Under the pieces are notes generated by a model. It saw only the letters and a program-made list of their open reading frames with translations, did no database searches and had not been told where the DNA came from. Both the position numbers and the translations under genes were made by a program. A stretch of 64,000 nucleotides of DNA, taken from assembly GCA_023423935.1 (NCBI GenBank), contig JAFAEQ010000039.1, forward strand, positions 77,422-141,421. Direction: 5' to 3'. Origin of the DNA: Pseudomonadota bacterium. Lineage in GTDB: Bacteria > Pseudomonadota > Gammaproteobacteria > Steroidobacterales > Steroidobacteraceae. This document shows, piece by piece, positions 34,780 to 43,222 of the stretch (positions are counted from its first letter, which is position 1; every line of letters begins with the position of its first letter).

Positions 34780-34898
34780 TCAGCCACTCGACGGTTGCCA
34801 CCGCTCTGCTTGTTGGTGTTCGTAGTCGCCAGACCAACGAAGATGATGAAGTCGGCGTCGACGGTGACGCCCCAGGCGGGCTCGGCGGTGTAGGTCAT
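34776..34898 (-). CDS. Short frame coupled to the monooxygenase (40 aa)
   Basis: A 40-residue frame, MTYTAEPAWGVTVDADFIIF and then VGLATTNTNKQSGG..., ends in a TGA that overlaps the monooxygenase ATG as ATGA. No ribosome site is visible ahead of it. The hydrophobic middle could be a fragment of a membrane protein. It may be a genuine leader or small subunit, or the tail of a lost gene. I do not recognise it. Confidence 0.35.
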   Translation of the reverse strand: MTYTAEPAWGVTVDADFIIFVGLATTNTNKQSGGNRRVAE

Positions 34899-35238
34899 GA
34901 AGCGGGTTCAGGGTTCAGTGTCGGAAAGGTGCGAATAGTACTTTCAAAGCGCCGACTCTGCCCGTTCCCGGGCCGGGAAGCCGGGATAACCCCCGTAAAC
35001 CGTGCGGAAATTCGATCATTGGCGGGGTCTGCCAGGACGCCGATCTCTTTCTCGAAGAGTTAACCCCGACAGGCCTCCACCTCTCGCTCTTATATATATG
35101 TAGCCGGCGTTACCAGGACTGAGCGGGTAGTGGCCCTTCTGCGGCGCCTGAGTGTCGATGAACACCTGCAACAACCCAAAGGCGGCAAGCTGCCGCCGAC
35201 TGAGTTCAAGGCATGTTGGCAGCGTCAACAGTCTCCAT
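34899..35238. other. Non-coding gap with a REP-like palindrome
   Basis: At 34961-34992 the run TTCCCGGGCCGGGAAGCCGG and then GATAAC matches the REP words at 25430 and (inverted) at 29431-29455. The remainder up to the RIO kinase stop contains an AT-rich TTATATATATG near 35090 and no frame I would defend. Confidence 0.5.
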
Positions 35239-36135
35239 CTACGACTGGGCTCGCTTGAGGGGTATGGACACATCATCTATGTCGCCCGTCGAAGCGACCT
35301 GCCGCATTTCCTCGCGGCGAAGGGCGTCCTCACGAGCCTCATCGATCGCCAGCATGACTTCCCTCACGTCCGCGACCGTTTCGTCTTTCGCGAATACACC
35401 GGTGAGTTGCGTTTCGGGTTTGAGCTCGCCGAGTTCAAAGAGCGCCCACATCTCTGGTGCGTATTGAGAGGCTAGCAGTGCTGGCGCGAATCGGCCCAGC
35501 GTTTCAGTGATGTTCTGGACATCGCGTTGAAGCATCGTGAAGGCGTTGTTGTTGCTGGCCGCGTTCACGGCCTGAGGCAGATCGATGATCACGGGTCCAT
35601 GCGGGTCGAGCAGAACGTTGAACTCCGATAGATCTCCATGAATGAGTCCGCTGCACAGCATGCGTACGATCTGGCCGATCAGGAATTGGTGGTACTCGAC
35701 CGCAAGCTCTGGCGATAAAGTCACTTCGCCGAGACGCGGTGCCGATTGACCCTCCGCATCTGTCACCAACTCCATGAGTAGCACGCCGTTGAAGAAGCCA
35801 AACGGTCGCGGTACTCGCACGCCTGCGGCGACCAACTGGTACAACGCGTCGACCTCCGTGCTCTTCCACGCGATCTCCTGTTCTTTGCGGCCGTAGCTCG
35901 AGCTTTTGGCCATCGCGCGCGCGTCACGACTGCCGCGGACCTTACGGCCTTCCTGGTACTGGGCGCGTGCTTGAAAGCTGCGCTGCGCCATGTCCTTGTA
36001 CACTTTGGCGCATCGAATCTCCGATCCGCATCGCACGACATAGACCGACGCTTCCTTGCCGCTTTTGAGCTGGCGTGTGACCTCATCGATGATGCCGTCG
36101 TCTATCAGTGGTTGCAGGCCCGGGGGAGTTCTCAA
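35239..36135 (-). CDS. RIO-type serine kinase
   Basis: A 298-residue atypical protein kinase of the RIO family. The nucleotide loop is LKSGKEASVYVVRCGSE, the lysine is in IRCAKVYKD, the catalytic loop is LIHGDLSEFNVLLD, and the metal-binding DFG-like motif is VIIDLPQAVNAASNNNA. A helix rich in R/Q (QRSFQARAQYQEGRKVRGSR) is the RIO flexible loop. In Pseudomonas the PA4780-like members are genuine kinases; eukaryotic RIO proteins help mature the small ribosomal subunit. Stand-alone gene. Confidence 0.92.
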   Translation of the reverse strand: MRTPPGLQPLIDDGIIDEVTRQLKSGKEASVYVVRCGSEIRCAKVYKDMAQRSFQARAQYQEGRKVRGSRDARAMAKSSSYGRKEQEIAWKSTEVDALYQLVAAGVRVPRPFGFFNGVLLMELVTDAEGQSAPRLGEVTLSPELAVEYHQFLIGQIVRMLCSGLIHGDLSEFNVLLDPHGPVIIDLPQAVNAASNNNAFTMLQRDVQNITETLGRFAPALLASQYAPEMWALFELGELKPETQLTGVFAKDETVADVREVMLAIDEAREDALRREEMRQVASTGDIDDVSIPLKRAQS

Positions 36136-36469
36136 TCTTTATCTCACAGTTGGCGATTCGCGGCGGCAAGTTACAGGGTTTTGCGCGATTGTGCCTGGAG
36201 CGAGTGCCCAAAGCCCGCAGATCCGCTTGGCGGTGCGCGCGAGTGTGAAGTCGCATGCGATCGCCACCGGATGCTGGGACCGAAACACAAAGGGGCCGGA
36301 AGACCAAAGCACAGAAGCACAGAAGCACACAGGGGGCGAGCTATTCTCCAGGAGCGCTCAGCTCCAGGCGTCCTCGATGAAGAATTCGCTCGCCGGTGAG
36401 TTGCCCGACCTGCACCGAGCCGACAGAGACTCTTCCTTCGCATCACGCGCGATGCCGATCGCAACAGCC
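36136..36469. other. Non-coding gap
   Basis: No gene is seen. A short direct repeat ACAGAAGCACAGAAGCACACAG lies near 36310-36331, in a CACAAAGGGGCCGGAAGACC context similar in style to the 163-bp array words. TCGCTCGCCGGTGAGTTGCCC (36388) recurs almost unchanged at 39366, next to the third CTAG element; the meaning is unknown. Confidence 0.4.
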
Positions 36470-38776
36470 TCACGGCTCCCAGGCTGTAAAATCCTCGTAC
36501 GTGGCCTTTGCGCTATACATCACGAGTCCATATTTGCCGCTCTTATGAGTTGTGTCGCTCGCTTCGACAAGCAGGTTTCCGTTCACATAGGCTCGCAATG
36601 AATTGCCGATCGCCTCGAGCCGCAGGTTATATGCGCTGCCTGGCGTGACTGTCAGTGGTGCGGTGTCGAGGATCGTGATCGTGCCGTTCACCATCTTGCG
36701 CAATGAAATGGTGTTCTCGCGTCGCACCGTCACGTAGTAGTAGTTCCTCGAATCGACGTAGCGCGCCATGATGCCGAACCAGCGACTCCCACTACCCGAC
36801 GCGAAGCTATTGAGAGTTGCGCGTGTTTGGACGATCTGGTCGTTGGCATTCACGCGCGTGACCGCGCTGGCATCGCCGCTCGCATTCTGCTGTCGGATGC
36901 GCGGGTTGCCGGAGGAGTAATCGGCACTCCAGATGCCGGGCCCGTAGTTCCAGTGATTGTCGATCACGTACGGGGAGTTGTGCTCGTCGAGCAACGTCAG
37001 ATGCGGATTCTGACTCACGATCACGTTGTCGAAATCCGCGGCCGTCTTGTACATGCGTACACCGGCGTGACCGTGAGTCAATGCCGTATCGTGCTTCTCG
37101 AGCGCGAGCCGACCATCGACATACACTCGCAGCAGCGTGCCGATCGCCTCCAGGCGCAGTCGATAGTTCCGATTGAGCGTGACCGGAAGCGAGACGGAAG
37201 CAAGCGTGACGAAGGCGCCGTTCTGCATCCGCTTGAGGGTTAGAGCGTTCGATTGATACAGCGCTGCGTAGTAGTAGTTGTTCGCATCCGTTCTGCGTAC
37301 CGCCAGACCCGCCCAGCGATTCGTGCCGTTGAAGGCGGTGGGCTTCACGTCTGCTTCGATCGCCTGATTGGTCCAGTCGACGCTCGTAACAAACGATCCT
37401 GCATCGCCGGCAACAGAGGATTGTCGATAGACCTTGGATTCACCTGAGCTCACCACCGAGAAAGTGCTTCCCGCCATCGGCGTCCAATGGCTGGCACCGG
37501 CTTCGAAGTTCTCCTGTAGCGGCGCGGCCGTGGTTCCCCAGCGCTTGAGATCGAACACGTAAAGGCCATCACCGGCCCCGGCAATGATGCGAGCGGTGGA
37601 GGCACTGACGTCGGCATCAACATCGCCCCAGCCCAGATAGCGGACCTGCGATGTCGAACCACTCGCAACGAGTCTTGCGACCTGTTCGTAGTGATTCGTT
37701 GAAGTCTGCTGATACACCGCCACGGATCCGCCTCGGTGCGGATCTCCGGGTAGCCCCGCGATGACGAGATCGCGCACCTTGAGAACCCCCGGAGATCCAG
37801 TGCGCATGCTGTCAGGCGCACCGATGCTGGACGCGTAGTTCCATGCACCTGCGTTCCGATTGAATACATAGATCGGCTGATACGACGGGCCGGTCATCAA
37901 CGCGCGGCTATCATCGATTGCGACTCCCGCTCCGATATAGCCGTTGTCCGGAGGGGTGAGATGGGCTGCGAGAGTCCATGTCGAGCCACTTGGTTCGAAA
38001 ACATTCGCGGAGCTGTCGCCCTCCATCACTCTCTCGATGATAATCACCCGATTGCCCGCAGAAATATCGATGTCCTCCCCGTGGTAGCCCCAATTGTCAC
38101 AACCTGGCTCCTCATAGCCCGGGAACGTCATGACGGTCGACCACGTGTCCGCTGTCTTCCTCATGGCCTCTGCATTGAAGGTGCAGCCGTCGATCTGGCT
38201 TGTAAGCACCACGCCGGTCCCGACGGCTGCTTCGCCTGGACCTGAGAAATTGTCGCTTGGAGTTTCGATCCAGTCGCCGGTGCCTTGTCGCTCGTACACG
38301 TGAACCTTGTCGGCAGCGACCACCGCAACACCGTTGCGGATCGCGACAGAAGCAAGACAGCTGTCTTCTCCCACCTCGCCAACATCGCAACGCGTCGTAG
38401 CCAATGTCTTCACGTACTGCCAGGCGCCGTTGCTCTGACGCCGAAACAGGAAAGCGTAGTGATTCTCCCAATCCCGGTATGTCGATTCGTCCTCCCGCTC
38501 GCCAATATATTTCACGCCTGTTGCAATGATGGTGTCGCCTTCCACGGCAAGTCGCACCGGAAAGAGATCCAGCGTCGAATCGGGTGGTGGGATCTTTGCC
38601 GTCTCCTCGACGACGATAGGTGCGGCGAGAGACAGACCTGGAAGCAACAGCAGAGAAGCGAGGAGGGCTGCTTGCGATCTTCGAGTTGATGGATTGCCGC
38701 CGCGCGCGGGCCCTATCTGCGATGGCATCGCGCCGGAATGAACCGAGGAATGAAGACTCCTTACCGAGGTGCCCAT
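36470..38776 (-). CDS. Large exported protein with beta-propeller-like front and two lectin-like domains
   Basis: A 768-residue protein. The start at 38776 has AAAGGAG six bases upstream. A long signal region ends ALLASLLLLPGLSLAAP. Residues 45-390 have repeating strands (GVAVVAADKVHVYERQGTGD, YIGAGVAIDDSRALMTGPSY) like integrin/FG-GAP propellers. Two tandem concanavalin A-like jelly-roll domains follow. Each has a FDNV- or YEDF-type end and the pair RNYRLRLEAIGTLLRVYVDG / AYNLRLEAIGNSLRAYVNGN, as in domains that bind sugars. No catalytic motif seen. Probably cell-surface or secreted; substrate unknown. Confidence 0.8.
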   Translation of the reverse strand: MGTSVRSLHSSVHSGAMPSQIGPARGGNPSTRRSQAALLASLLLLPGLSLAAPIVVEETAKIPPPDSTLDLFPVRLAVEGDTIIATGVKYIGEREDESTYRDWENHYAFLFRRQSNGAWQYVKTLATTRCDVGEVGEDSCLASVAIRNGVAVVAADKVHVYERQGTGDWIETPSDNFSGPGEAAVGTGVVLTSQIDGCTFNAEAMRKTADTWSTVMTFPGYEEPGCDNWGYHGEDIDISAGNRVIIIERVMEGDSSANVFEPSGSTWTLAAHLTPPDNGYIGAGVAIDDSRALMTGPSYQPIYVFNRNAGAWNYASSIGAPDSMRTGSPGVLKVRDLVIAGLPGDPHRGGSVAVYQQTSTNHYEQVARLVASGSTSQVRYLGWGDVDADVSASTARIIAGAGDGLYVFDLKRWGTTAAPLQENFEAGASHWTPMAGSTFSVVSSGESKVYRQSSVAGDAGSFVTSVDWTNQAIEADVKPTAFNGTNRWAGLAVRRTDANNYYYAALYQSNALTLKRMQNGAFVTLASVSLPVTLNRNYRLRLEAIGTLLRVYVDGRLALEKHDTALTHGHAGVRMYKTAADFDNVIVSQNPHLTLLDEHNSPYVIDNHWNYGPGIWSADYSSGNPRIRQQNASGDASAVTRVNANDQIVQTRATLNSFASGSGSRWFGIMARYVDSRNYYYVTVRRENTISLRKMVNGTITILDTAPLTVTPGSAYNLRLEAIGNSLRAYVNGNLLVEASDTTHKSGKYGLVMYSAKATYEDFTAWEP

Positions 38777-39064
38777 GGCTTTGCTCCTTTGACCACGCAC
38801 ACACGTTGCTCGTGACCGCAGAGACCATGCCTGGCTCTTATATCTTCGGGCGGGGCCAGCCGCTCTGCCGGGTGATCAGCTAAATAGCGATCGACCCGTT
38901 GAGTTCCCAACTAGCGACACGAAGATTCACCTTCAATTCTCGTGTGCTGCGCGCCTTACAAATCCGCATCGGATCGCTAAATTGTTCGACAGTTTCAATG
39001 TGATCCGACTATCTGCGGTCGAGGAGTTCAGAAAGTGCAGATCTATTTCCGCTAGCACTCAGCT
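38777..39064. other. Upstream region of the exported protein, no gene
   Basis: This part of the 870-bp gap between genes probably holds the promoter of the large exported protein, reading left. No convincing frame and no repeat match found. Confidence 0.35.
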
Positions 39065-39068
39065 CTAG

Positions 39069-39331
39069 TGGACTGTAACGACTGATTCGAGAGTGCTGCT
39101 TTGGTCGTCGTCCCAGCGAAGGTTGAGATCTTCTGCGGGATTCGCGTTGGTCACAGGGCCTGGACCCCGGCCTACGCCGGGGTGACCCCTCAGGGCCTTC
39201 GCCGGGGTGACCCCTTAACGGCCTTCGCTGGGATGACTCCTTAACGGCCTTCGCCGGGGCGGCCTTCGCCGGGGTGACCCCTCAGGACCTTCGCGGGGTG
39301 ACGTCAATACTGAATCGGCTGTTACAGGTCA
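39069..39331 (+). mobile_element. CTAG MITE (copy 3, complete)
   Basis: A 263-bp element flanked by perfect CTAG copies (39065-39068 and 39332-39335). The left end TGGACTGTAACGACTGATTC and the right end, reverse complemented, TGACCTGTAACAGCCGATTC are imperfect inverted repeats of about 27 bp. The internal arm GAGATCTTCTGCGGGATTCG, then GGACCCCGGCC, is followed by about six 25-bp units. No coding capacity. The flanking gap 39336-39650 holds no recognisable feature except the echo of 36388. Confidence 0.8.
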
Positions 39332-39650
39332 CTAGTTGGTGCTCGAGTGCGACGAGCAGTTGGCTCGCCGGAGAGTTGCTCGACCTGAAGAATGGATGCT
39401 CCGAGCCTGTCAGCTGATTGCGCTGGACGGCGTCGAGAATGAACCCCAGCTCGTGCTTGTGGATGCCGGCCCGCCATAGGCGAGCTCACGATGCACTCGC
39501 CTTGCGCTGTAGAGTACGCAGGATGAATCAGAGGCTGAGAAGGCAGACAGGACGAGCCGGGGGAGGGCGTGATGGTCAGAGCCAGTAGAGACGCCCACGT
39601 GTTGCATCTCCTGTCTTCTTCGTCCAGCTGAACTTACTTGGATTCCTGCG

Positions 39651-41246
39651 ATGGCCTTCATTCCGCTAGCACTCCGATATCGTCTTGAGGACTCCATCGA
39701 TACGCCGGGGCTGGAGGTTTTTCTAGCGGAACTGGTGATGTTCGCTTCAGAGCGAGGGTGGGCGGAGATCCAGCCCGAAGCTTTGGCGGAGTTTGTGCTC
39801 CGTACTCGGCGTTCACCGCTGGTGCGTGACGTGATCAAAGCCTGCAAGGTCGACCTTTCCGAGCTACCGAAGCCAGGTCAGGGTGATGAGAAGGTATCGA
39901 CATCGGCGCTTGCGCCTGAGACGAATCGAATCATCGAAGGGGCGGCGCGCTTTGCGGCGGCTGCGGGAAGGCCGCTCGAGCGGCTTCGTTACAGTGACGT
40001 GCTCGTTGCGTTGTGTGACTCACCGGTCACTGCCCCTCTGATCGAGAGACTCAACCTTACAAAACTCAAGATCCTGTACTTCATCAGTCACCGGCTCGTG
40101 CTGCCAGACACAGTCGAGTTGGCGCTGCCGGAGATCGATCGTCACAAGCCGGTGTGGGTCCGCATCCAGAATGATGATTTCACGCCGATGACAGTGGTGA
40201 GCGCGATTCTCAGCGCGGTATTCAGTGTCGCAGAAGGCGACGCACAGGCATTGATGATGAGGGTGCATACCGAAGGGCAAGTCTACTTGGGGCCCTTCGG
40301 TCATGACGAAGCCTTTGACCTGGCGCGGCATGCGACCGCAATGGCGCAAGAAGGACAGCATCCGCTACGTATCACCCTAGTGCGTAGCCAGAGACAATCT
40401 CTCCTAGCTCGTCATTGGCGAGGCGAGGTGCCCCTGGCCCAATCACTTTGGGAGGTCGCACTGAAGGGTACGCTGTGCTTCGGCGCTCTGGGCATTCTCC
40501 TGATTGGGCAGGTGTTTACGCGATTCTCTCCGCAGATAGCACGCCTGGCAGTCTATGCGTTCGCCGGCATCACCCTCGTGTTCATGATCTGGCAATCCGT
40601 CGGAGTGTGGCGTGCCGCGACCCGCTGTACGCATCGCTGGTCGACTGTCAGAGCGGGAACGATGGCGCAAGCTGTGATGGGACTGGTGTTGCTCGCTCTT
40701 CTTGCGGCAGCCCCAGCGGCTGCGGCTCGCTTGCATGAGGTGGCAAGTTCGATTGCGCGCATTGCCAGCTTGCCGCCGTTGGAGATCGAGGTCAGCGGAA
40801 CGGATGCAGTCTACGTCCGCGGGGGAATTCGTCGCGGCGCAGCCCGTCTGCTGAAGCGGACGTTGGACGAGCGTCCGAGTGTGCGCTTGATTATTCTCGA
40901 GAGTCCTGGGGGCGTCGCGGCAGAAGGAAGCCGGTTGCAGCGCCTCATTCGGGAGCGCAGATTGAACACATTGGTGGAAGCAGACTGTTTCAGCGCCTGC
41001 GCGTTCGCATTCCTCGGAGGGGTTGAGCGCTACATTTCGATAGAGGGGCGTCTCGGCTTCCACCAGGCAGCATCTGCGTTCGGTTTCACACTTCCTCGAG
41101 CATTGCAGTCCGAACGCGCGCTTCTGGATAGCGGTGTGCCTCCTTGGTTCGCCGAACGGGCGTACCAGACTCCGCCGTCATCTATCTGGATCCCAACAGA
41201 AGAAGAGCTGATCGATGCGGGTGTGGTGCATGAGGTGTGGGACTAG
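39651..41246 (+). CDS. ClpA-N / ClpS / transmembrane / ClpP-like protease fusion
   Basis: A 531-residue protein. Residues 10-75 and 88-148 resemble the two repeats of a ClpA N-domain (RRSPLVRDVIKACKVDLSEL; LRYSDVLVALCDSP ... ILYFISH). Residues 168-245 are a ClpS-like domain: VRIQNDDFTPMTVVSAIL with NDD 174-176, and LMMRVHTEGQVYLGPF with H206, ending EGQHPLRITLV. Three hydrophobic segments follow (about 274-290, 298-320, 338-358). Residues 378-531 are a membrane-type ClpP/SppA-like domain: RLIILESPGGVAAEGSRL, EADCFSACAFAFLGG with probable nucleophile S448, and GRLGFHQAA with H471. It probably has cytosolic recognition domains and a periplasmic protease. No ATPase domain. Confidence 0.85.
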   Translation: MAFIPLALRYRLEDSIDTPGLEVFLAELVMFASERGWAEIQPEALAEFVLRTRRSPLVRDVIKACKVDLSELPKPGQGDEKVSTSALAPETNRIIEGAARFAAAAGRPLERLRYSDVLVALCDSPVTAPLIERLNLTKLKILYFISHRLVLPDTVELALPEIDRHKPVWVRIQNDDFTPMTVVSAILSAVFSVAEGDAQALMMRVHTEGQVYLGPFGHDEAFDLARHATAMAQEGQHPLRITLVRSQRQSLLARHWRGEVPLAQSLWEVALKGTLCFGALGILLIGQVFTRFSPQIARLAVYAFAGITLVFMIWQSVGVWRAATRCTHRWSTVRAGTMAQAVMGLVLLALLAAAPAAAARLHEVASSIARIASLPPLEIEVSGTDAVYVRGGIRRGAARLLKRTLDERPSVRLIILESPGGVAAEGSRLQRLIRERRLNTLVEADCFSACAFAFLGGVERYISIEGRLGFHQAASAFGFTLPRALQSERALLDSGVPPWFAERAYQTPPSSIWIPTEEELIDAGVVHEVWD

Positions 41247-41321
41247 CGCGGTCGACGGATCAGTTGTGACGATGTATTAGAGTGGTACCAGGTCATTAGC
41301 CAAGTCAATCGTTGAGGCCAA

Positions 41322-42215
41322 ATGCCCATCTTCATCGTTCAGAACAAAAAACTCACGAAACTCAGCTCGGCGCCTTTGTTGGCGGAAAAGGCGCTCCAGA
41401 CGCTAGTAGAACAGAACCTGCTGGAAGTTCTTGATCTGCACTTTCTTGCGACTGAGTACGCCACTACGTTCGGAGGGAGAATCGATACGTTGGCGGTGGA
41501 CGTGAATGGCGCGCCTGTGATCATCGAGTACAAGCGCGGTCGCAATGACAACGTCATCAATCAGGGGCTTTCGTACCTACGATGGCTGAAAAGTCAGAAG
41601 CAGGAGTTCTTTGAGAAGTTGATGGCCGACAAGTTGGCGCCGGATGTCTGCAAACAGATCGAGCTCGATTGGAAGAACCCGAGAGTCATCTGCATCGCCG
41701 AATCATATTCGAAGTTCGACATCGACACCGTGGAGGTGGTTCCGCTGCGAATCGAGCTTTGGAAGTATCGGTTCTATCAGCAGGACGTTTTCTCGCTTGA
41801 ACCTGTGAACGTCCCCGAAACGGTGACTGCCAAAGCAAACGAAGCTCGCACCGTCGAGGCCCCGCAGATCTCCGCAGATCGCTCCGATCATACCGAGAAG
41901 TCGTCGCACGACATCAGCGAGCTCTACAAGGAGCTTCGCGAGCGCATCATGTCGCTCGACGAGGCGGTCACCGAGAAGCAGACGAAGCTGTACGTGGCCT
42001 ATCGCGTGGCCAACAACTTTGCGGAGGTCATGTTCGGCCGGAATCACTTGAAGATCGCGTTGCGGCCCGTCGATTATGATGATCCCCGAGGTCTCGTCGA
42101 AGTGATTCCGGAAAGCTACAACTGGTCGCTCGACCGGCGCGTGTACCTTCGATCGGCAGATGATCTTGACTATGTGATGGGTTTGATCGAGCAGAGTTAT
42201 CGCGACGTTCTGTAA
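41322..42215 (+). CDS. NucS/DUF91-like nuclease with DUF5655 C-terminus
   Basis: A 297-residue protein. The N-terminal half is a PD-(D/E)xK nuclease of the NucS/DUF91 type: FGGRIDTLAVDVNGAPVIIE and then EYKRGRND, with catalytic D, E and K in RID...IEYK. RVICIAESYSKFDIDTV follows the core. The C-terminal 100 residues (SHDISELYKELRERIMSLDE, KTKLYV-like strand, VEVIPESYNWSLDRRVYL) match DUF5655, often fused to such nucleases. The expected activity is DNA end or mismatch cutting, not proven. It follows the Clp fusion by 75 bp. Confidence 0.85.
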   Translation: MPIFIVQNKKLTKLSSAPLLAEKALQTLVEQNLLEVLDLHFLATEYATTFGGRIDTLAVDVNGAPVIIEYKRGRNDNVINQGLSYLRWLKSQKQEFFEKLMADKLAPDVCKQIELDWKNPRVICIAESYSKFDIDTVEVVPLRIELWKYRFYQQDVFSLEPVNVPETVTAKANEARTVEAPQISADRSDHTEKSSHDISELYKELRERIMSLDEAVTEKQTKLYVAYRVANNFAEVMFGRNHLKIALRPVDYDDPRGLVEVIPESYNWSLDRRVYLRSADDLDYVMGLIEQSYRDVL

Positions 42216-42312
42216 GCAGGCTTGCAGAGGCACTAAGCCGCGAAGAGGACGCGCAATCCGCGTCGAGAAATCCAGGCGATGACAAGAATGACCGGCCGAA
42301 GAGAATCGTTGA

Positions 42313-42858
42313 ATGGTTGAGCCCACCGCTTCCGCTTGGGTCCGTCGCTTCGCTACGTTGATTCCAGAGCATGGCACCGTCCTTGATGTGGCCAGCGGCG
42401 CAGGGCGTCATGCACGCCTGCTTGCCGCGCTGGGTTATCGCGTCGAAGCCGTCGATCGCGATGCGCAGCTACTCGCCGGATTGAATGGGGTGCCCGGCAT
42501 CACGGCGCGTGTCGCGGATCTCGAAGGCGATGCATGGCCGTACGGCGCAGCCGCTTTCGACGGCGTCGTCGTGACGAATTATCTGCACCGACCGCGTTTC
42601 GATGCGCTGATCGATGCACTCAAGCCCGGCGGAGTGCTGATCTACGAAACCTTCATGGTTGGCAATGAAACGCTGGGCAAACCGTCAAACCCGGAGTTCC
42701 TGCTGAAACAAGGTGAGCTACTCGATCGCGTGCGTCCACGACTGACCGTGGTCGCATTCGAGCAGGGGCGTGTCGATACTCCAAAGCCGGCGTTCATTCA
42801 GCGCATCTGTGCGATTGCCGGCGACGTTGCGCCAGTGCTGAACGCAGCGGCACTTTGA
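42313..42858 (+). CDS. SAM-dependent methyltransferase (TehB-like)
   Basis: A 181-residue class I methyltransferase. Motif I is VLDVASGAGRHARLLAALGY, motif II acid is in VEAVDRDAQ, and motif IV region is FDGVVVTNYLHRPRFDALI. LKPGGVLIYETFMVGNE is motif VI. The nearest well-known relatives are short TehB/UbiE-like enzymes; substrate unknown. Stand-alone, 97 bp after the nuclease gene. Confidence 0.85.
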   Translation: MVEPTASAWVRRFATLIPEHGTVLDVASGAGRHARLLAALGYRVEAVDRDAQLLAGLNGVPGITARVADLEGDAWPYGAAAFDGVVVTNYLHRPRFDALIDALKPGGVLIYETFMVGNETLGKPSNPEFLLKQGELLDRVRPRLTVVAFEQGRVDTPKPAFIQRICAIAGDVAPVLNAAAL

Positions 42859-43020
42859 CGCCCACAATCCTTCTGGCTGAGTCGAGCAAATAATCGTTCT
42901 CGCGGACGGTCGCAGCTCATAGGGCACTTTCGTTGCTCTTCGCTTTGCCGCGGTGATGCGACCTTCCTGCTGGATGCTGCATCTATGATGTGCACGCGCT
43001 ATCGCGTGCTGGGCATCTGC

Positions 43021-43136
43021 AAGGAGGACTCCAATGCGCCTGTACGCGGTGCCAGAAGTCGTCATTCCTGCGAAGGCAGGAATTCATCTGGGTGCTGGAA
43101 GATTGGACCCCAGCCTTCGCAGGGGTGACGACGAGC
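43021..43136 (+). repeat. Palindromic repeat insertion behind a strong ribosome site
   Basis: AAGGAGGACTCCAATG at 43021-43036 is an excellent ribosome site and start codon. After six codons (MRLYAV) the frame enters a repeat: GTCATTCCTGCGAAGGCAGG forms one hairpin, and GGACCCCAGCCTTCGCAGGG forms another related to the 25-bp MITE unit. The frame continues to a stop at 43169 but is repeat translation. It may be the decapitated start of a former gene. Other sequence in 42859-43222 shows nothing. Confidence 0.5.
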
Positions 43137-43222
43137 GTGCTGTACTGTCGCTAGTCACTCGCCAGGGATGAGCAGTCGACACCCTGAGGCAGCATGCAGT
43201 TCCGTCAGCGCTGCCGGCGCCG

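Noticed and set aside
35016..35276. 86-codon minus-strand frame after the RIO kinase
   Set aside because: No start signal or domain; it crosses the AT-rich TATATATA stretch and partly overlaps the end of the kinase gene.
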